Source: Notolepis coatsorum (Eukaryota; Chordata; Actinopteri; Aulopiformes; Paralepididae). Taken from it: a stretch of DNA of 64,000 bases. The stretch is from assembly GCA_963971535.1 (NCBI GenBank), contig OZ020601.1:22106191-22170190 (forward strand), written 5' to 3'. The position numbers and the translations under genes were made by a program. The notes below the pieces were generated by a model that saw nothing but the letters and a program-made list of their open reading frames with translations, searched no databases and was not told the DNA's origin. Shown here in pieces: positions 1-44,145 of the stretch; the first letter of the stretch is position 1, and each line of letters starts with the position of its first letter.

Positions 1-280
1 AGACGACGCGTGACCTGAACCACGAACGACGGCAGGACCAGGCAGAGAGGAACACAACCCAGCGACCTGAGCGACCCACGACAGCATAGGACCACCAGGG
101 ACGCCGCCAAGGAGCTGTGGACACAACCAGGACGACGACAGCAACCGTGGGAAAGCCGCCATCCAACCCAGCCACACAACACAGACGTCCCCAAAGGAAG
201 GGGAGCAGAGACAGAAAGGACGACATGCAGCCTCACCCCGGCGGCCCGCGGCAGACCATCTACAGAAGGGAACCAGAGCC
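1..280. other. GC-rich unassigned sequence
   Basis: Base composition is richer in G and C than the AT-rich DNA that follows. No open frame or repeat was recognised. It lies in front of the Ig-like relic on the plus strand and may be part of the same decayed gene, but no domain could be read here. Confidence 0.3.
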
Positions 281-661
281 CTGACCATCAAGATGGATTC
301 CGATGACAAGATTGCCATCCGTGTGAGAGAGAGCGTCCTACTGACTAGCCACTACACCGGCGGGCCCTCGCCCTCCATCAAGTGGTAGCGCAATAACGAG
401 GAGAGGACAGCGAAACCAGCACAACACATTCAAAAACGCCCGCCCCCTCGCCCCTCTAGTACCGCGATGACGAGGAACGGGGGACCAACCACCACACAGC
501 ACGTTCAAGACCACCCTACAGCCATGTCTCTAGGCCTGATAAAGGTCAAGCGTGAGCACAGTGGCAGACATGTGATGGTGGTGAAGAACAACATAGACTC
601 CAGGGAAAGAGTCTGCAAGGCCACTATAGTTGACCGCCCCACTGCTACAGGTGACCCTTGA
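281..661 (+). pseudogene. Ig I-set-like domain relic with in-frame stop
   Basis: One plus-strand frame runs through this stretch, broken only by a TAG at 386-388. Before the stop it reads ...ESVLLTSHYTGGPSPSIKW and resumes with RNNEE. In Ig I-set domains this position after the tryptophan is often tyrosine or phenylalanine, so the stop probably replaced such a codon. Further on, LIKVKREHSG and HVMVVKNN look like the E-F strands of an I-set domain, ending in a CKATIVDRP strand-G-like segment. The middle part is proline- and threonine-rich and does not look domain-like. The family resemblance is to muscle-type multi-Ig proteins, but the parent gene cannot be named. It lies 3' of COQ3 and on the opposite strand. 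No splice sites were assigned; a decayed gene copy is the simplest reading. Confidence 0.4.
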
Positions 662-1165
662 CAGGGAATGGACGGCGACCAGTGAATGTTCCCGACTGCA
701 TCGTCAACCTGTGGACCAAGAGACTTCTGAACACACATTGTCCACATTGTTATGTATGTATTTAAATTTTACGGTGTTACTGTTTGGCCCTGCCACACGA
801 CAGACCGAGAACAGATGATCAACACAACACAGCAACTGTCAGATTCACAAACAAGAACTGTTTCACAGAGTTCATATGTATCTGAAAAATTATTGACTAG
901 GAATATGATGAAATACAATCAGTAAGATTGCATTAACCAATTTTATAATGGCAATGAGAAATGATCACAGAGTCACATTGCAAAATGGTATTGTTAAACA
1001 GGGCAGAACCAGTTGGGTTGTTCCAAGACACCAAGTTTGTTTTGACCATTGATAGTATGCACCACAGAACAATGCATAACGATTATCATAATCACCTTTT
1101 ATATTAGTTTTATTAACCACTAGGTTAACGGTTGTTAAAATGTTTTTGTACACATTAGCCACTAG
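662..1165. other. AT-rich stretch, nothing recognised
   Basis: No conserved frame, repeat or RNA gene was recognised. Two similar short phrases (cactaggttaa at about 1118 and 1160) suggest local duplication. Confidence 0.4.
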
Positions 1166-1368
1166 GTTAAGGTGCTATAGATCATAAGTAGAATTTGTGC
1201 AGGTCCAAAATGAATGTTGTTGTTTACATGTTGTGTTGTTTGTTTGTTTGTATCTCCTCCCTAGTTCCCATTTCCCCCATGTGGAATGCACCTGATTGGA
1301 TCAATTACATGCTGGTGCTATAGTGCAACATCTAGTGGCTGAATGTTATCTATTGCACTTTTATGATT
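1166..1368. mobile_element. Short MITE, copy 1 (TAAGGTGCTATAGAT ends)
   Basis: The left end (around 1166-1182) and the right end (around 1345-1368) are rough inverted copies. The interior shares about 150 bp with 21895-22517, including GGTCCAAAATGAATGTTG near 1200 and ACATCTAGTGGCTGAAT near 1328. That second copy is interrupted by a LINE, which shows this one is the uninterrupted form. No transposase is encoded. Confidence 0.55.
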
Positions 1369-1451
1369 TGGCTATGGTAACTGCCAGCAAGAGGAGCTCT
1401 GCTAATGCAATGCAGAGGACTTGGCTATTTCTTCTTTCCCTGGCCGTCGTC

Positions 1452-1566
1452 GGGTCCTCTCTGTGTCTGGGCTCAGGTACTCTCTGTGTCTGGGCCCAGG
1501 TCCTCTCTGTGTCTGGGCCCGGGTCCTCTCTGTGTCTGGGCCCAGGTCCGCTCTGTGTCTGGGCTC
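1452..1566. repeat. 23-bp minisatellite, five units
   Basis: CTCTGTGTCTGGG recurs about every 23 bp in five consecutive units with a few substitutions. Because 23 is not a multiple of three, all frames stay open for a while, giving spurious serine-, leucine- and glycine-rich peptides on both strands. Confidence 0.9.
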
Positions 1567-2550
1567 CATTTGGTTCTGCACACCATTCACTCCAAGTCGT
1601 ATGTCTGCCATGTTGGAACTGGTGCCCTTCAGTATTCAACCCTAGTTTTCAATGGAAGCAAAGATGTCTGACAAATGCCTAAAAAAATTGCGGTATGGGT
1701 GTGAATTAAACAGAGGCCCCACAATACAATATTATCACAATACTACAGTCAGGATATGGTAATATCAGACCTGCCATCCGCACACCACAGAGATATATTG
1801 TGATTTATTACTTTTTTCAACTGCAAATTATGTCCCCAACGGAAAATGTTAACATTTTGAAATATAAATATCTATACATTTATAGATTATTATTATTATT
1901 AGATACATTCATCTAATAAAATAAAGTTTTCAGTCTTTTCACATCATTCCAATACTTTTTATTGCACTAAAATGGGATTGCCAAGCAAAATAATATTAAT
2001 AAAAATGTATATCAATACTTGCCGTCACTGTATCAACATAATGTCGGCATAATATGGATTTCTTCCCCCCACCCCTAATGTGCAGTGCCACTGTTCTGCT
2101 TTCTTTCCCCCGGACCCCTAATGTGCAGTGCCACTGTGCTGCTGTCCACGTGGACAGAATCCTTCAAAGCCAGTTTTTAGGTCCTTGAAACGACATGAGC
2201 GGTACGTTTCTGGGTCTTAGAAACGACATGAGCGGTAAGTGAGAGAAAGCTTCTACAGGTCTACAACCAGCACACCTTAACAGATCTGAACTAGCTTGAA
2301 TCAACTGGTTGAACTCCCACCACCAGCGGCAGGGCGTCACGCCAAGCCCAGTGAAAACCATTACCATGAAGTTCCTTCAAGTTTACAATTCACTTTGCAA
2401 ACTACATCGCCGTCTCTGACTCTCTGCTGGACTCTCCTCTCCCTCGTCAGTCAGATAAAGCTACATCACTGCCGGCTCCTACGAAGCCAAGACTCTGTGT
2501 GTCCAGTCCTTTCCATCTTCTCACGACTTTCATCGTCCAGGTGGGTCGTG
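1567..2550. other. 3' flank / probable 3' UTR of COQ3
   Basis: This lies directly downstream of the COQ3 stop codon on the minus strand. A TTTATT at about 1958 reads AATAAA on the minus strand and could be the polyadenylation signal, but several other AT-rich options exist. Two short tandem phrases (acgacatgagcggta near 2190 and 2225) are present. No separate gene is visible. Confidence 0.4.
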
Positions 2551-36287
<33,737 letters not shown>

Positions 36288-36362
36288 CTGCAAGTTGAAG
36301 GCAAACGGGACAAAACATTAGCCTCTTCTTAAAGGAACCAACCAACATTAGACGGGTCCTAC
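36288..36362. other. Intron flank 5' of the COQ3 exon
   Basis: It contains the pyrimidine-rich acceptor tract; nothing else was recognised. Confidence 0.5.
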
Positions 36363-37880
36363 TAATCAAGTTCAAGTTCAAGTTCTTTAATAGTTGTCAT
36401 ACAGAAGTACAGAATACTTTCATACAAAATGCTTCTTACTGTTACGCTCCAGAGACTGTGCTAGACAAGATAGTATCAAATAACATAATAACATAATATA
36501 GCATGAATTTAGAAGAAGAAAATGAGGTCACAGTGTTCGGTATAGACATATGTACAATGTTCTGAGTTACCATATAATATACAATACACAATACTATGCA
36601 GTGTACTAATGTACAGTACTATCTAGTGCAAAGCAGAAATGGGATGAGGTACAATTTTAGGTACAATTTACAGTAAGGTGTACGAGTTGTAGTGCAATCC
36701 TTCATCCATAAATATAAAGTGTGGGGAGTGGGTGCTACAGTGTGTTTGTTTAAAGTGGGTGTGTGCTATAAGTGTGTGGAGTGGGTGCTACAGTGTGTTT
36801 GTTTAAAGTGAGTGTGTGCGTGTGGATGTGTGTGCTATGTGCGTTTGGTGGTTGTTGTTGTGTAGTGTTCATTCATTGTTCGTTTAGCAGCCTGATGGCC
36901 TGGGGATAGAAGCTTCTTCTGAGTCTTTCTGTGCTCGCCTTGAGACTCCTGTATCGCTTGCCTGACCGCAGCAGTTCAAAGAGGCAGTTGTTCGGGTGAC
37001 TGGAGTCTTTAATGATTCTCTTAGCCTTGCCCTTGCAACGCTTGTAGTAAATGTTCTGGAGGGTGGGGAGCCCCCCTCCAATTGTGCGTTCGGCTGAACG
37101 TGTCACTCTTTGTAGTGTGCTTTGGTCTTGTGCAGTGCTATTCCCAAACCAGGAGGTGATGTTGCCGGTCAAGATGCTCTCTATTGTACATGAGTAGAAG
37201 TTCTTAAGGATCTTCTGGCTGACTTGGAACTTCCTTAGGCGCCTGAGGAAGTAGAGGCGTTGTCGTGCCTTCTTCACAACACTGTTAATGTGTGTGGTCC
37301 ATGTCAAGTCCTCGGATATGTAGGCTCCGAGGTACTTAAAGCTGTTGACTCTCTCAACCGGTGCCCCGTCGATGCTGAGGGGGCTGTAGTCCTTGACCCC
37401 CGACCTCCTGAAGTCCACAATCATCTCCTTTGTTTTGCTGACGTTCAGGGAGAGGCTGTTTTCCTGGCACCATCCCGCCAGGACCTTGACCTCTTCCAGG
37501 TAGGCCCTCTCGTCGTTGGCAGAGATCAGGCCCACCACCACTGTGTCGTCAGCAAATTTGACGATTGTATTGCTACTCCGCTGAGCCACACAGTCGTGTG
37601 TGTACAGGGAGTAGAGGAGGGGACTCAGAACACAGCCCTGGGGGGCCCCTATGTTGAGGGTGATGGATGAGGAGGTGCAGTTGCCTGCTCTCACCACCTG
37701 GGGTCTGCCAGTCAGGAAGTCCAAGACCCACTGGCAGAGGTCATAGCCCAAGCCCAGGTCCCTGAGCTTGGCTATGAGTATGGAGGGGACTATGGTATTG
37801 AATGCCGAGCTGTAGTCGATGAATAGCATTCTCACATAGTTCCCCTGCCTCTAGTCCAGGTGTGATGCTGCTGTGACCAC
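36363..37880 (-). mobile_element. L2-like LINE copy 2, 5'-truncated
   Basis: It has a 3' tail (TTGAAC)n at 36363-36385, a 3' UTR, then ORF2 C-terminal half upwards to about 37880. The 5' end stops inside the RT region, at ...TAASHLD, directly against a tandem array. Confidence 0.88.
36873..37835 (-). pseudogene. L2-like reverse transcriptase, C-terminal half, open
   Basis: This is 320 codons on the minus strand without interruption. It starts at [16 protein letters not shown] (motif A region), then [28 protein letters not shown] and [15 protein letters not shown], and ends with [20 protein letters not shown] and [14 protein letters not shown]. The N-terminal endonuclease and the first RT motifs are missing through 5' truncation, and a TAG stands a few codons upstream ([11 protein letters not shown]). 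The remaining frame is intact, so this insertion looks younger than the copy at 3236. It is a relic and is not expected to be active. Confidence 0.88.
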
Positions 37881-37884
37881 AAAG

Positions 37885-38085
37885 TACCAGAAAATACCCC
37901 AGCCAAAGTACCCCAAAATACCCCAAAGTATACCCCAAAATACCCCAAAGTTCCCCAAAATACCCCAAAGTACCTCAAAATACCCCAAAGTACCCAGAAA
38001 GTATACCCCAAAATACCAGAAAGTATCACGAAATACCCCAAAGAACCTCAAAGTTCCCCAAAGTATACCCCAATGTACCACAAAA
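37885..38085. repeat. 10-bp minisatellite CCCCAAAGTA
   Basis: TACCCCAAAA, TACCCCAAAG and close variants repeat for about 200 bp. The array touches the truncated 5' end of the L2-like LINE. Confidence 0.95.
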
Positions 38086-38370
38086 TACTGGCTCAGAGGT
38101 AGAGCAGGTCAACTAATGATCATATGGTCAATGGTTTGGTCAGTGGTTTGAATCCCAGCTCCTTCTGTTCACATGCCGAAGTGTCCTTGGGCAAGACACT
38201 GAACCCCAAATTGCTCCCAATGAGCAGGCTAGCACCTTGCATGGCATCTGGCTGCCATTGCTCTGTGAGTGCATGTTTGAATTGGTGAAGTAGAGGCAAT
38301 TATAAAGCTCTTTGTGCAGGTAGGAAAGCGCTATATATGTGCAGTCCATTTCCCATTCCCAAAGTACCAC
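38086..38370 (+). mobile_element. tRNA-derived SINE with V-SINE-like core
   Basis: Pol III box A TGGCTCAGAGGTAGAGCAGG lies at 38089-38108 and box B GGTTTGAATCC at 38145-38155. The core CCGAAGTGTCCTTGGGCAAG follows at about 38176, as in fish V-SINE-type elements, and the tail region reads GAAAGCGCTATATATGTGCA. About 285 bp in length, it looks full or nearly full. Confidence 0.85.
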
Positions 38371-39056
38371 ATATTTTCAAAACGAATGTTTATTTTAATA
38401 TATTATAATCTCCAAATGTAATAACATCTGTATTGGTGTCTGGTCACAGCGCTATGTGCCAGAACTCGGCCGTCGGCAATTCGCGTAAAATCAAAAGCAA
38501 ACTTTCTTTATTTTTTTTTAGATTGAATGAATTTGAATGTTTAAGAACATGTTTATTATAAAAGCGAACAGTTATAGTATCTATAAAGGTAAGATTACTT
38601 TGTATAAAGTCATCCTGTTTTGAGACGTTTGTCTCACCGCTCAGCTGTCCTTGCGGGGGGAGGAGTTAGATTTACATTTGAATGAAGGCAGGCTTGTGTA
38701 TTTTGTTTACTAACAGCTATCAGTTGATCAGCAGCTAAACTATCAGCTAACGTAACGTTACAGTCGAGGAAAAGCAATTGCTGCATCGGATCTAATGAAC
38801 GAGTACTTATTATTGGACTTTGTTACACAGCTGTTCTCAAGTGGATTGGGCTGTGTTCATGCGTTTATGGGAATTTAGAATGTGTAAAATAACGTTACTC
38901 TCACCGAGAGATAACGTTAGCTAGCCGCACAGCCATGCAAGTTAAAGTTGGTAGCTAATGTTATTGATAGCTATAATGTTTCAGACTAGATGTCTATCTA
39001 CACTTGATAACTCTGGTGATGTGCTGCTCTCACTCTCACAGCTTTATGAGAACTGT
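38371..39056. other. Unassigned sequence
   Basis: No repeat boundary or coding frame. Several AACGTTA/AACGTTAGCTAGC phrases. Confidence 0.4.
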
Positions 39057-39067
39057 GTGTATGTATG

Positions 39068-39099
<32 letters not shown>

Positions 39100-39154
39100 T
39101 GTATGTATGTATGTACGTATGTATGTATGTATGTATGTATGTATGTATGTATGT
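39057..39154. repeat. (TATG)n microsatellite
   Basis: About 24 units of GTAT with one GTAC variant. Confidence 0.97.
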
Positions 39155-39960
39155 TTTGGTCGTACATTTAGTCTCATTCCCGAACAGATTTATGACCAAA
39201 AATGTCCTCTTAGGCAGATTTCTGCCCATTTAAGACATATTAGGGCTAGTAGCGCGATTCCCCAAATGTTCCTGAGATCGGATTTGGCCGTGGCTGAGAG
39301 CAGAATTTAAGAGTGCTGAGGAGCACACTTATGATTGATTGAATAATTGAACATTTTATTAACTTGACAGACTGTGTTCTCATAGTGATTCCTTCATGTC
39401 AATGCTACAGGCCTCCTTGGAATTAATTACTTAATCATAATTAAAATAAATATGACAATATTTGTACGATAAGAAATTACGCATTTGATGTCGGAAATAT
39501 AAATAATATGGATTCATCTGATCACAGGGCAGCTGGATTAACCATATTTGAACCAGCTATTTTGGACAAATGTATAATTACTTTAATTACTCAGATATTC
39601 AAACACAATTATGCAATTATTGTGAAATGATTGAAAATAATAATTATTTAATGCCTTCTGTGGAATTTGTATTTCTTATTTGTTACATATCTGTTTTAAT
39701 GATTAATTATACATTTGAAAGAATGCAGGTCAACATGCAATATATCCCATTGATTGGTATACAATGGGACAGACCTTTGTTTGATATAGCTATAAACCTG
39801 CATTCCTTCGAATATATCATTAATCAATTAAACTGATATTGTAATACACTATATAGCCTATTACACCAACACTGAAATGTCAGTGGATAAATAAATAAAT
39901 AAATAAGAACTAAAGCTAATCGCATGGAAATAGACTGCATTAATATTCCATAAGTCTTGT
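39155..39960. other. AT-rich, nothing recognised
   Basis: A (TAAA)n phrase lies near 39886-39905. No coding evidence for the short frames here. Confidence 0.4.
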
Positions 39961-39966
39961 GTGCGC

Positions 39967-40256
39967 CAGTATAGCCTATGTGTCTAATGAATGAACAGTA
40001 TATAGGCTTATATTATTCGAATTACTTGTTTCATTAGGATTTAGTAGATACATACTATATATATGCTCTGCCCTACGTACAGTATAAGTACAGACTGTAC
40101 TTATCTGCTATAATACTATATGCTCTGCCCTACAGACTGTACTTATAGGGCAGAGCATATATATATTATCTACTAAATCCTAATGAAACAAGTCATTAAT
40201 GGAATAATAAGCCTATACTGCATTCATTCATTAAGCACGTAGGCTATACAGTACTG
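39967..40256. repeat. Inverted repeat, arms of about 110 bp
   Basis: The left arm (39967-40076: AGTATAGCCTATGTG...TATATGCTCTGCCCT) is inverted in the right arm (40146-40256: AGGGCAGAGCATATA...GTAGGCTATACAGT). The 70-bp loop contains ATGCTCTGCCCTAC and CAGACTGTACTTAT repeats. The right arm stops just before a hAT element. Confidence 0.85.
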
Positions 40257-41265
40257 CGCGCTAGGGTTGTCACGATACCAACATTTTTGTTTCGATACCA
40301 TACCAATATGAATTTCAATACTTTTCCTCAAAATCAGGGAAACACTCTCAGATGTCATTATTGTTCTTTATTTTAAAACACAACAATGAACAATGACAAG
40401 AATAAATAAATTAAATTAAAGGCAATGGCATTCAAAATGCTGGAGAACTTTTTTTGCACTCAAAACAGTTGCTGTACAAGGTTTCTGAACCCAGCTTTCT
40501 CAACTGTATATATATTGGAACTTGGTCCACACAGATGAACTCTGCGACTGCCCTGTTGAGCCTTTTATCATATTTGGACTAATTTGTGTACTTAACCCAT
40601 TCTCTGCCGGAGCTTATATCCATCCTTGTAGCCTCTCTGCCAGCACTATTTGTCTATGGAGATGTTCACCTTCTTTGCAAGGCTATAACTTTTTTAATTG
40701 TATTGCTAAATTGACATTACTATGGCCCATTCAACATCAATTATCTATCGTTCAGGATGTAGGAATGTTTTACTTTTTCATTCACACATTCATACTAAAA
40801 TACCGTCCAGAGTATAAATATGTTTTTATCGTTTTCTGCTGTATTTCATAGAACGTGAGATATAGCCATAAATGCATATATTAGATGGTCAAATGCAGTT
40901 TGATACCAATCAACGTTATATTAAAAATTTCAAATGTACATGATCCTAAACGTCATGACTGGTCATCTGCTGGTGACCGGAGGGGGGGGGGGGGGGGGGG
41001 GGCGTTTATAATTCAATGACCGACGTTAAATGATTCATGTAGTATGGGTGATATATAGATCAGAGCAGGTTGTATGGATAATAATAATCAAAAACGCTGA
41101 AACTCACGGCAGCTTCCTCTTACCGACCGTTGGGCGATCACACTGGCGCAAACAGATCCCAGTTATGTGATGTTGATCTAGGTGATCCAGTTCCGGTTTG
41201 TATAATACTAATATACGTCCAATCATGTTGTTTATTGAGTTATGGCAACGGATCGATATCCACGG

Positions 41266-41828
41266 TAGGGCTGGGCGATATGGCCAAAAACGTTATTGCG
41301 ATAGAATTATAAAATTATTTTCATATAATTCGATATCGATAATTATCGTAGATATCATTTCTGTCAAGTTTAATTAACTTATTATGCCCGGCGCCAATGG
41401 ACGGGCTATTAATAGACTTGTTTTGCTGCTGCGAATGTCTCGAGTTGATGTCGTCATCAGTCCGCGCACGTTAGCAGTTAGCCAGAGCAAGCGGTGTATC
41501 CCATGACAATGTACTAACTATCACCATAAAATACTCCGTTCCGCCCCAATACATTGCAACGACATCCACCGCATACCCCACACTACTCTAACCGTGGCCT
41601 CAGAATTCACGCCACACACCCACTCGGCACGTAAACTATAAAATAGCGGCGTGCAAGCTAATTATCCTAGCCAGCCTTGTTTACTACCCAGAGGCAGAGG
41701 TAGCGGGTCTCCTTCGCTGTCGGCCATCTCCTTCACTGATTGGTTGTTAGTGCGCGTGCTCATATCCAAGCTTGGAAAATCGATATATCGACATGCGACC
41801 ACGTTTCTCGTTTTATCGCCCAGCCCTA
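41266..41828. mobile_element. Nested hAT MITE, 563 bp
   Basis: Left tip TAGGGCTGGGCGATATGGCC, right tip TTTATCGCCCAGCCCTA. The flanks ATCCACGG and ATCCACGA match at 7 of 8. Confidence 0.82.
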
Positions 41829-41997
41829 ATCCACGATGTCTGGATATAGTCCCGGGAGCGATAGCGAGTGGCCGGATGGAATAGGGGACGGACTAAGCAT
41901 TTCCGGTTTTGGCAACTCGACGATCGGCCACGAGGTGGCGGTATTGAAGCGTTGCAGAGTTGAGCAGAGTCCTACAGCACCAGCCAAGACTCCGTGG

Positions 41998-42878
41998 CAG
42001 CGTTTCCGTTAGCCGGTAATTACCGGTATTTGACCGGCAAAATCTGTTGAAGTCCGACATATTTAATCTCTCCGGTCTTAATGTCCGGTGAAAATAATTC
42101 CCTCTAAGCACAATTTGATTATTTGAATTGTATTAAAATAGGCTAAAATTAAATAGCCTATGCGATGAACGAAACAATCATTACATTTGTTTCATCGTTG
42201 CTTCACCAAGCAGGTATAATAATGACACCGCTGTGTCAGCGGGAGATTGCTGCTAGATTTGCGACTGCATGCAGCTGCAGAGCCACAGAATCCACCATAA
42301 CCCACCCATCTGTACCGGTACAGTGCAGTACTCCAATTCAGCCATTGGCAATTCAGCTGTTGAGTGGGGGGCGCTGTTGAGCGGTCCCCAGATAGAGCCT
42401 TAAAACAGCTGAATCTGCTGCTCTGCAGCGACATACTCTTTGCAAATAAGTCGTTGCGAGGTGGAGAGAGTCATCACGCAAACCCACGGTCGATAATGTT
42501 GCAGTCTCTCTCTACCAAATTTCTCAGTTCTTAGCTTGATATAATTAATACAAATGTCCAATATAACGGAATTCGTTAGCTCATAAAAATGTGATTATAA
42601 CAGACTGCTGTTTATTAATGTCGGGCGACTGCCCACAGACACCTATTTGATTTAAAGTCGGCAGCAGCACGGAGTCTCGGGACTTATTTTATTTGGAATA
42701 TACTGTATATGCAAAAGTAGCCTAGTTTTAAGTTAAAATATTATAAATCTACATGCCTTGAGGATGTCAATTATTTTTAAGCTCAATAAACTCTGACCGG
42801 AATTTCTCTCATTTGACCGGTAGATTTAAATCTACCGGACCCTGAGACCGGCAACAATTTTTTCTAACGGAAACCCTG
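41998..42878. mobile_element. Nested hAT element, 881 bp
   Basis: Left tip CAGCGTTTCCGTTAGCCGG, right tip TTCTAACGGAAACCCTG. CTCCGTGG is duplicated exactly at 41990-41997 and 42879-42886. A large part of the interior recurs at 47106-47745. Confidence 0.93.
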
Positions 42879-43011
42879 CTCCGTGGGTGAAATGTGAATA
42901 CCATGACGAAAATATGAAATATTGATCTCAAAGACGCCTTTAGGCGTCATTGGCAGATTACGCATGGCGGAGAATGACGTGTAAACACGTCATCGGCGGA
43001 GAATGGGTTAA

Positions 43012-43440
43012 TATGCTGCTCAAAAAAAGATGGGAGGTTAGGTTGCTTCTGAGTGGGGGGAGTCACTCTGTGAGCCAAATGCAGCAGAATTCTGTAGTTA
43101 AAAAAAATTCAAGGGGTAGAAAAAGTATGGTTGTATTATTATTATACATTTGTCATAGCAGAGGGCCTAATTAGTTTGAGATACCATAACCTAGAAAACT
43201 TTTTGATGAGTGACTGATTATATATAGCCTATCATAATCTAGAACTAGGTTATGTCATATTGTAGGCTGTTTAACAAAAATAAAATAGATTTCCGTTGTC
43301 TTTATACAGTATGTATAAACCATTAAATGGGCAATTGTCAAATGTCTCTGTATAAATCACGTTTGTGACTAAGCTATAGAGATGCAGTGTGCATCAATTC
43401 ATTTCTGTTGTGGGTAGGCAGCCAGGGGACGCTGTGTTTA
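43012..43440. other. Interior of the outer hAT element
   Basis: AT-rich sequence with no recognisable gene. Confidence 0.4.
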
Positions 43441-43443
43441 CTT

Positions 43444-43907
43444 TACATTTTCTAATGCTCGTATAAGGAACTTAGCCTCTTTCGTGACTGTGATGCAACC
43501 CTTGGTTGAATACGCATTCACGTATCAAGGGTTGCATCACAGTCACGAAAGGGGCTAGTCACGAGAGCTAGCATAGCTCATCCAACGAATGTTGGCATCA
43601 ATGGCATGACTACAGTACTGATAGGAGCTACTGTAGCATTAACGTAACGTTAGTTATCATACCATACCATCGGCAATTGCAGTGAGGATCTTTATTAACG
43701 TTAGCTAGCTAGCACATTTTGCATAGAATAAACTGGGCTAATGTTAGCTTATATAGCTAGCAAACTATAATTCTAGTTAAAGCTAGCTAGCTAACGTTAA
43801 TCAATAAAGATCCTCACTGCGATTGTCGATGGTTATGATAACTATAACGTTACGTTAATGCTAGCTCTCGTGACTACAGTTCCTTATACGAGCATTAGAA
43901 AATGTCC
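43444..43907. repeat. Foldback structure with arms of up to 200 bp
   Basis: TTTTCTAATGCTCGTATAAG (43448) is inverted at 43879-43907. GTTAGTTATCATACCATACC, CAGTGAGGATCTTTATT and AACGTTAGCTAGCTAGC are inverted at about 43775-43860. The left arm carries an extra 85-bp palindrome. Confidence 0.85.
43473..43557. mobile_element. 85-bp palindromic MITE flanked by TA
   Basis: TAGCCTCTTTCGTGACTGTG and CACAGTCACGAAAGGGGCTA are inverted, with ATGCAACCCTTG/CAAGGGTTGCAT further in. The matching right arm reads GAACTGTAGTCACGAG across the site, which shows the insertion point. Another end of the same kind lies at about 44945. Confidence 0.78.
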
Positions 43908-44145
43908 ACAATGCTATTTGCAAGAATAGAAATCTCAATCTCTCTCCATCAGAGCTCTCTCTTCCGGTAAACTAGCGCAACGTCATCACTGACAGCAGCG
44001 CTGTGCTCCAATAGGAAGGCATTTGCATGCATAAATGAATAAATTAAAGGGGGAAAAAATACAGTTTTTCCCAAACGCAGTATAGTGTCATATAGTACCG
44101 CGGTATTATACTAATACCGGTATAACGCGCAACCCTACTGCGCAC

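Larger units (their letters stand above)
40592..43011. mobile_element. piggyBac-like element (family B), interrupted twice
   Basis: Left tip TTAACCCATTCTCTGCCGG, right tip CGGCGGAGAATGGGTTAA, with TTAA at both tips. With the two hAT insertions removed it is about 960 bp, close to the copy at 8165-9097, which it matches in reverse. Confidence 0.85.
40262..44137. mobile_element. Outer hAT element, 3876 bp, multi-level nest
   Basis: Left tip TAGGGTTGTCACGATACC, right tip GGTATAACGCGCAACCCTA. The flanks are CTGCGCGC (40254-40261) and CTGCGCAC (44138-44145), 7 of 8 identical. More than 2.4 kb of it is a piggyBac-like insertion that itself holds two hAT elements. Confidence 0.78.

Noticed and set aside
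38086..38370. A functional tRNA gene
   Set aside because: Box A and box B are present, but the body does not fold as a full tRNA as read, and a V-SINE-like core follows; it is a SINE.
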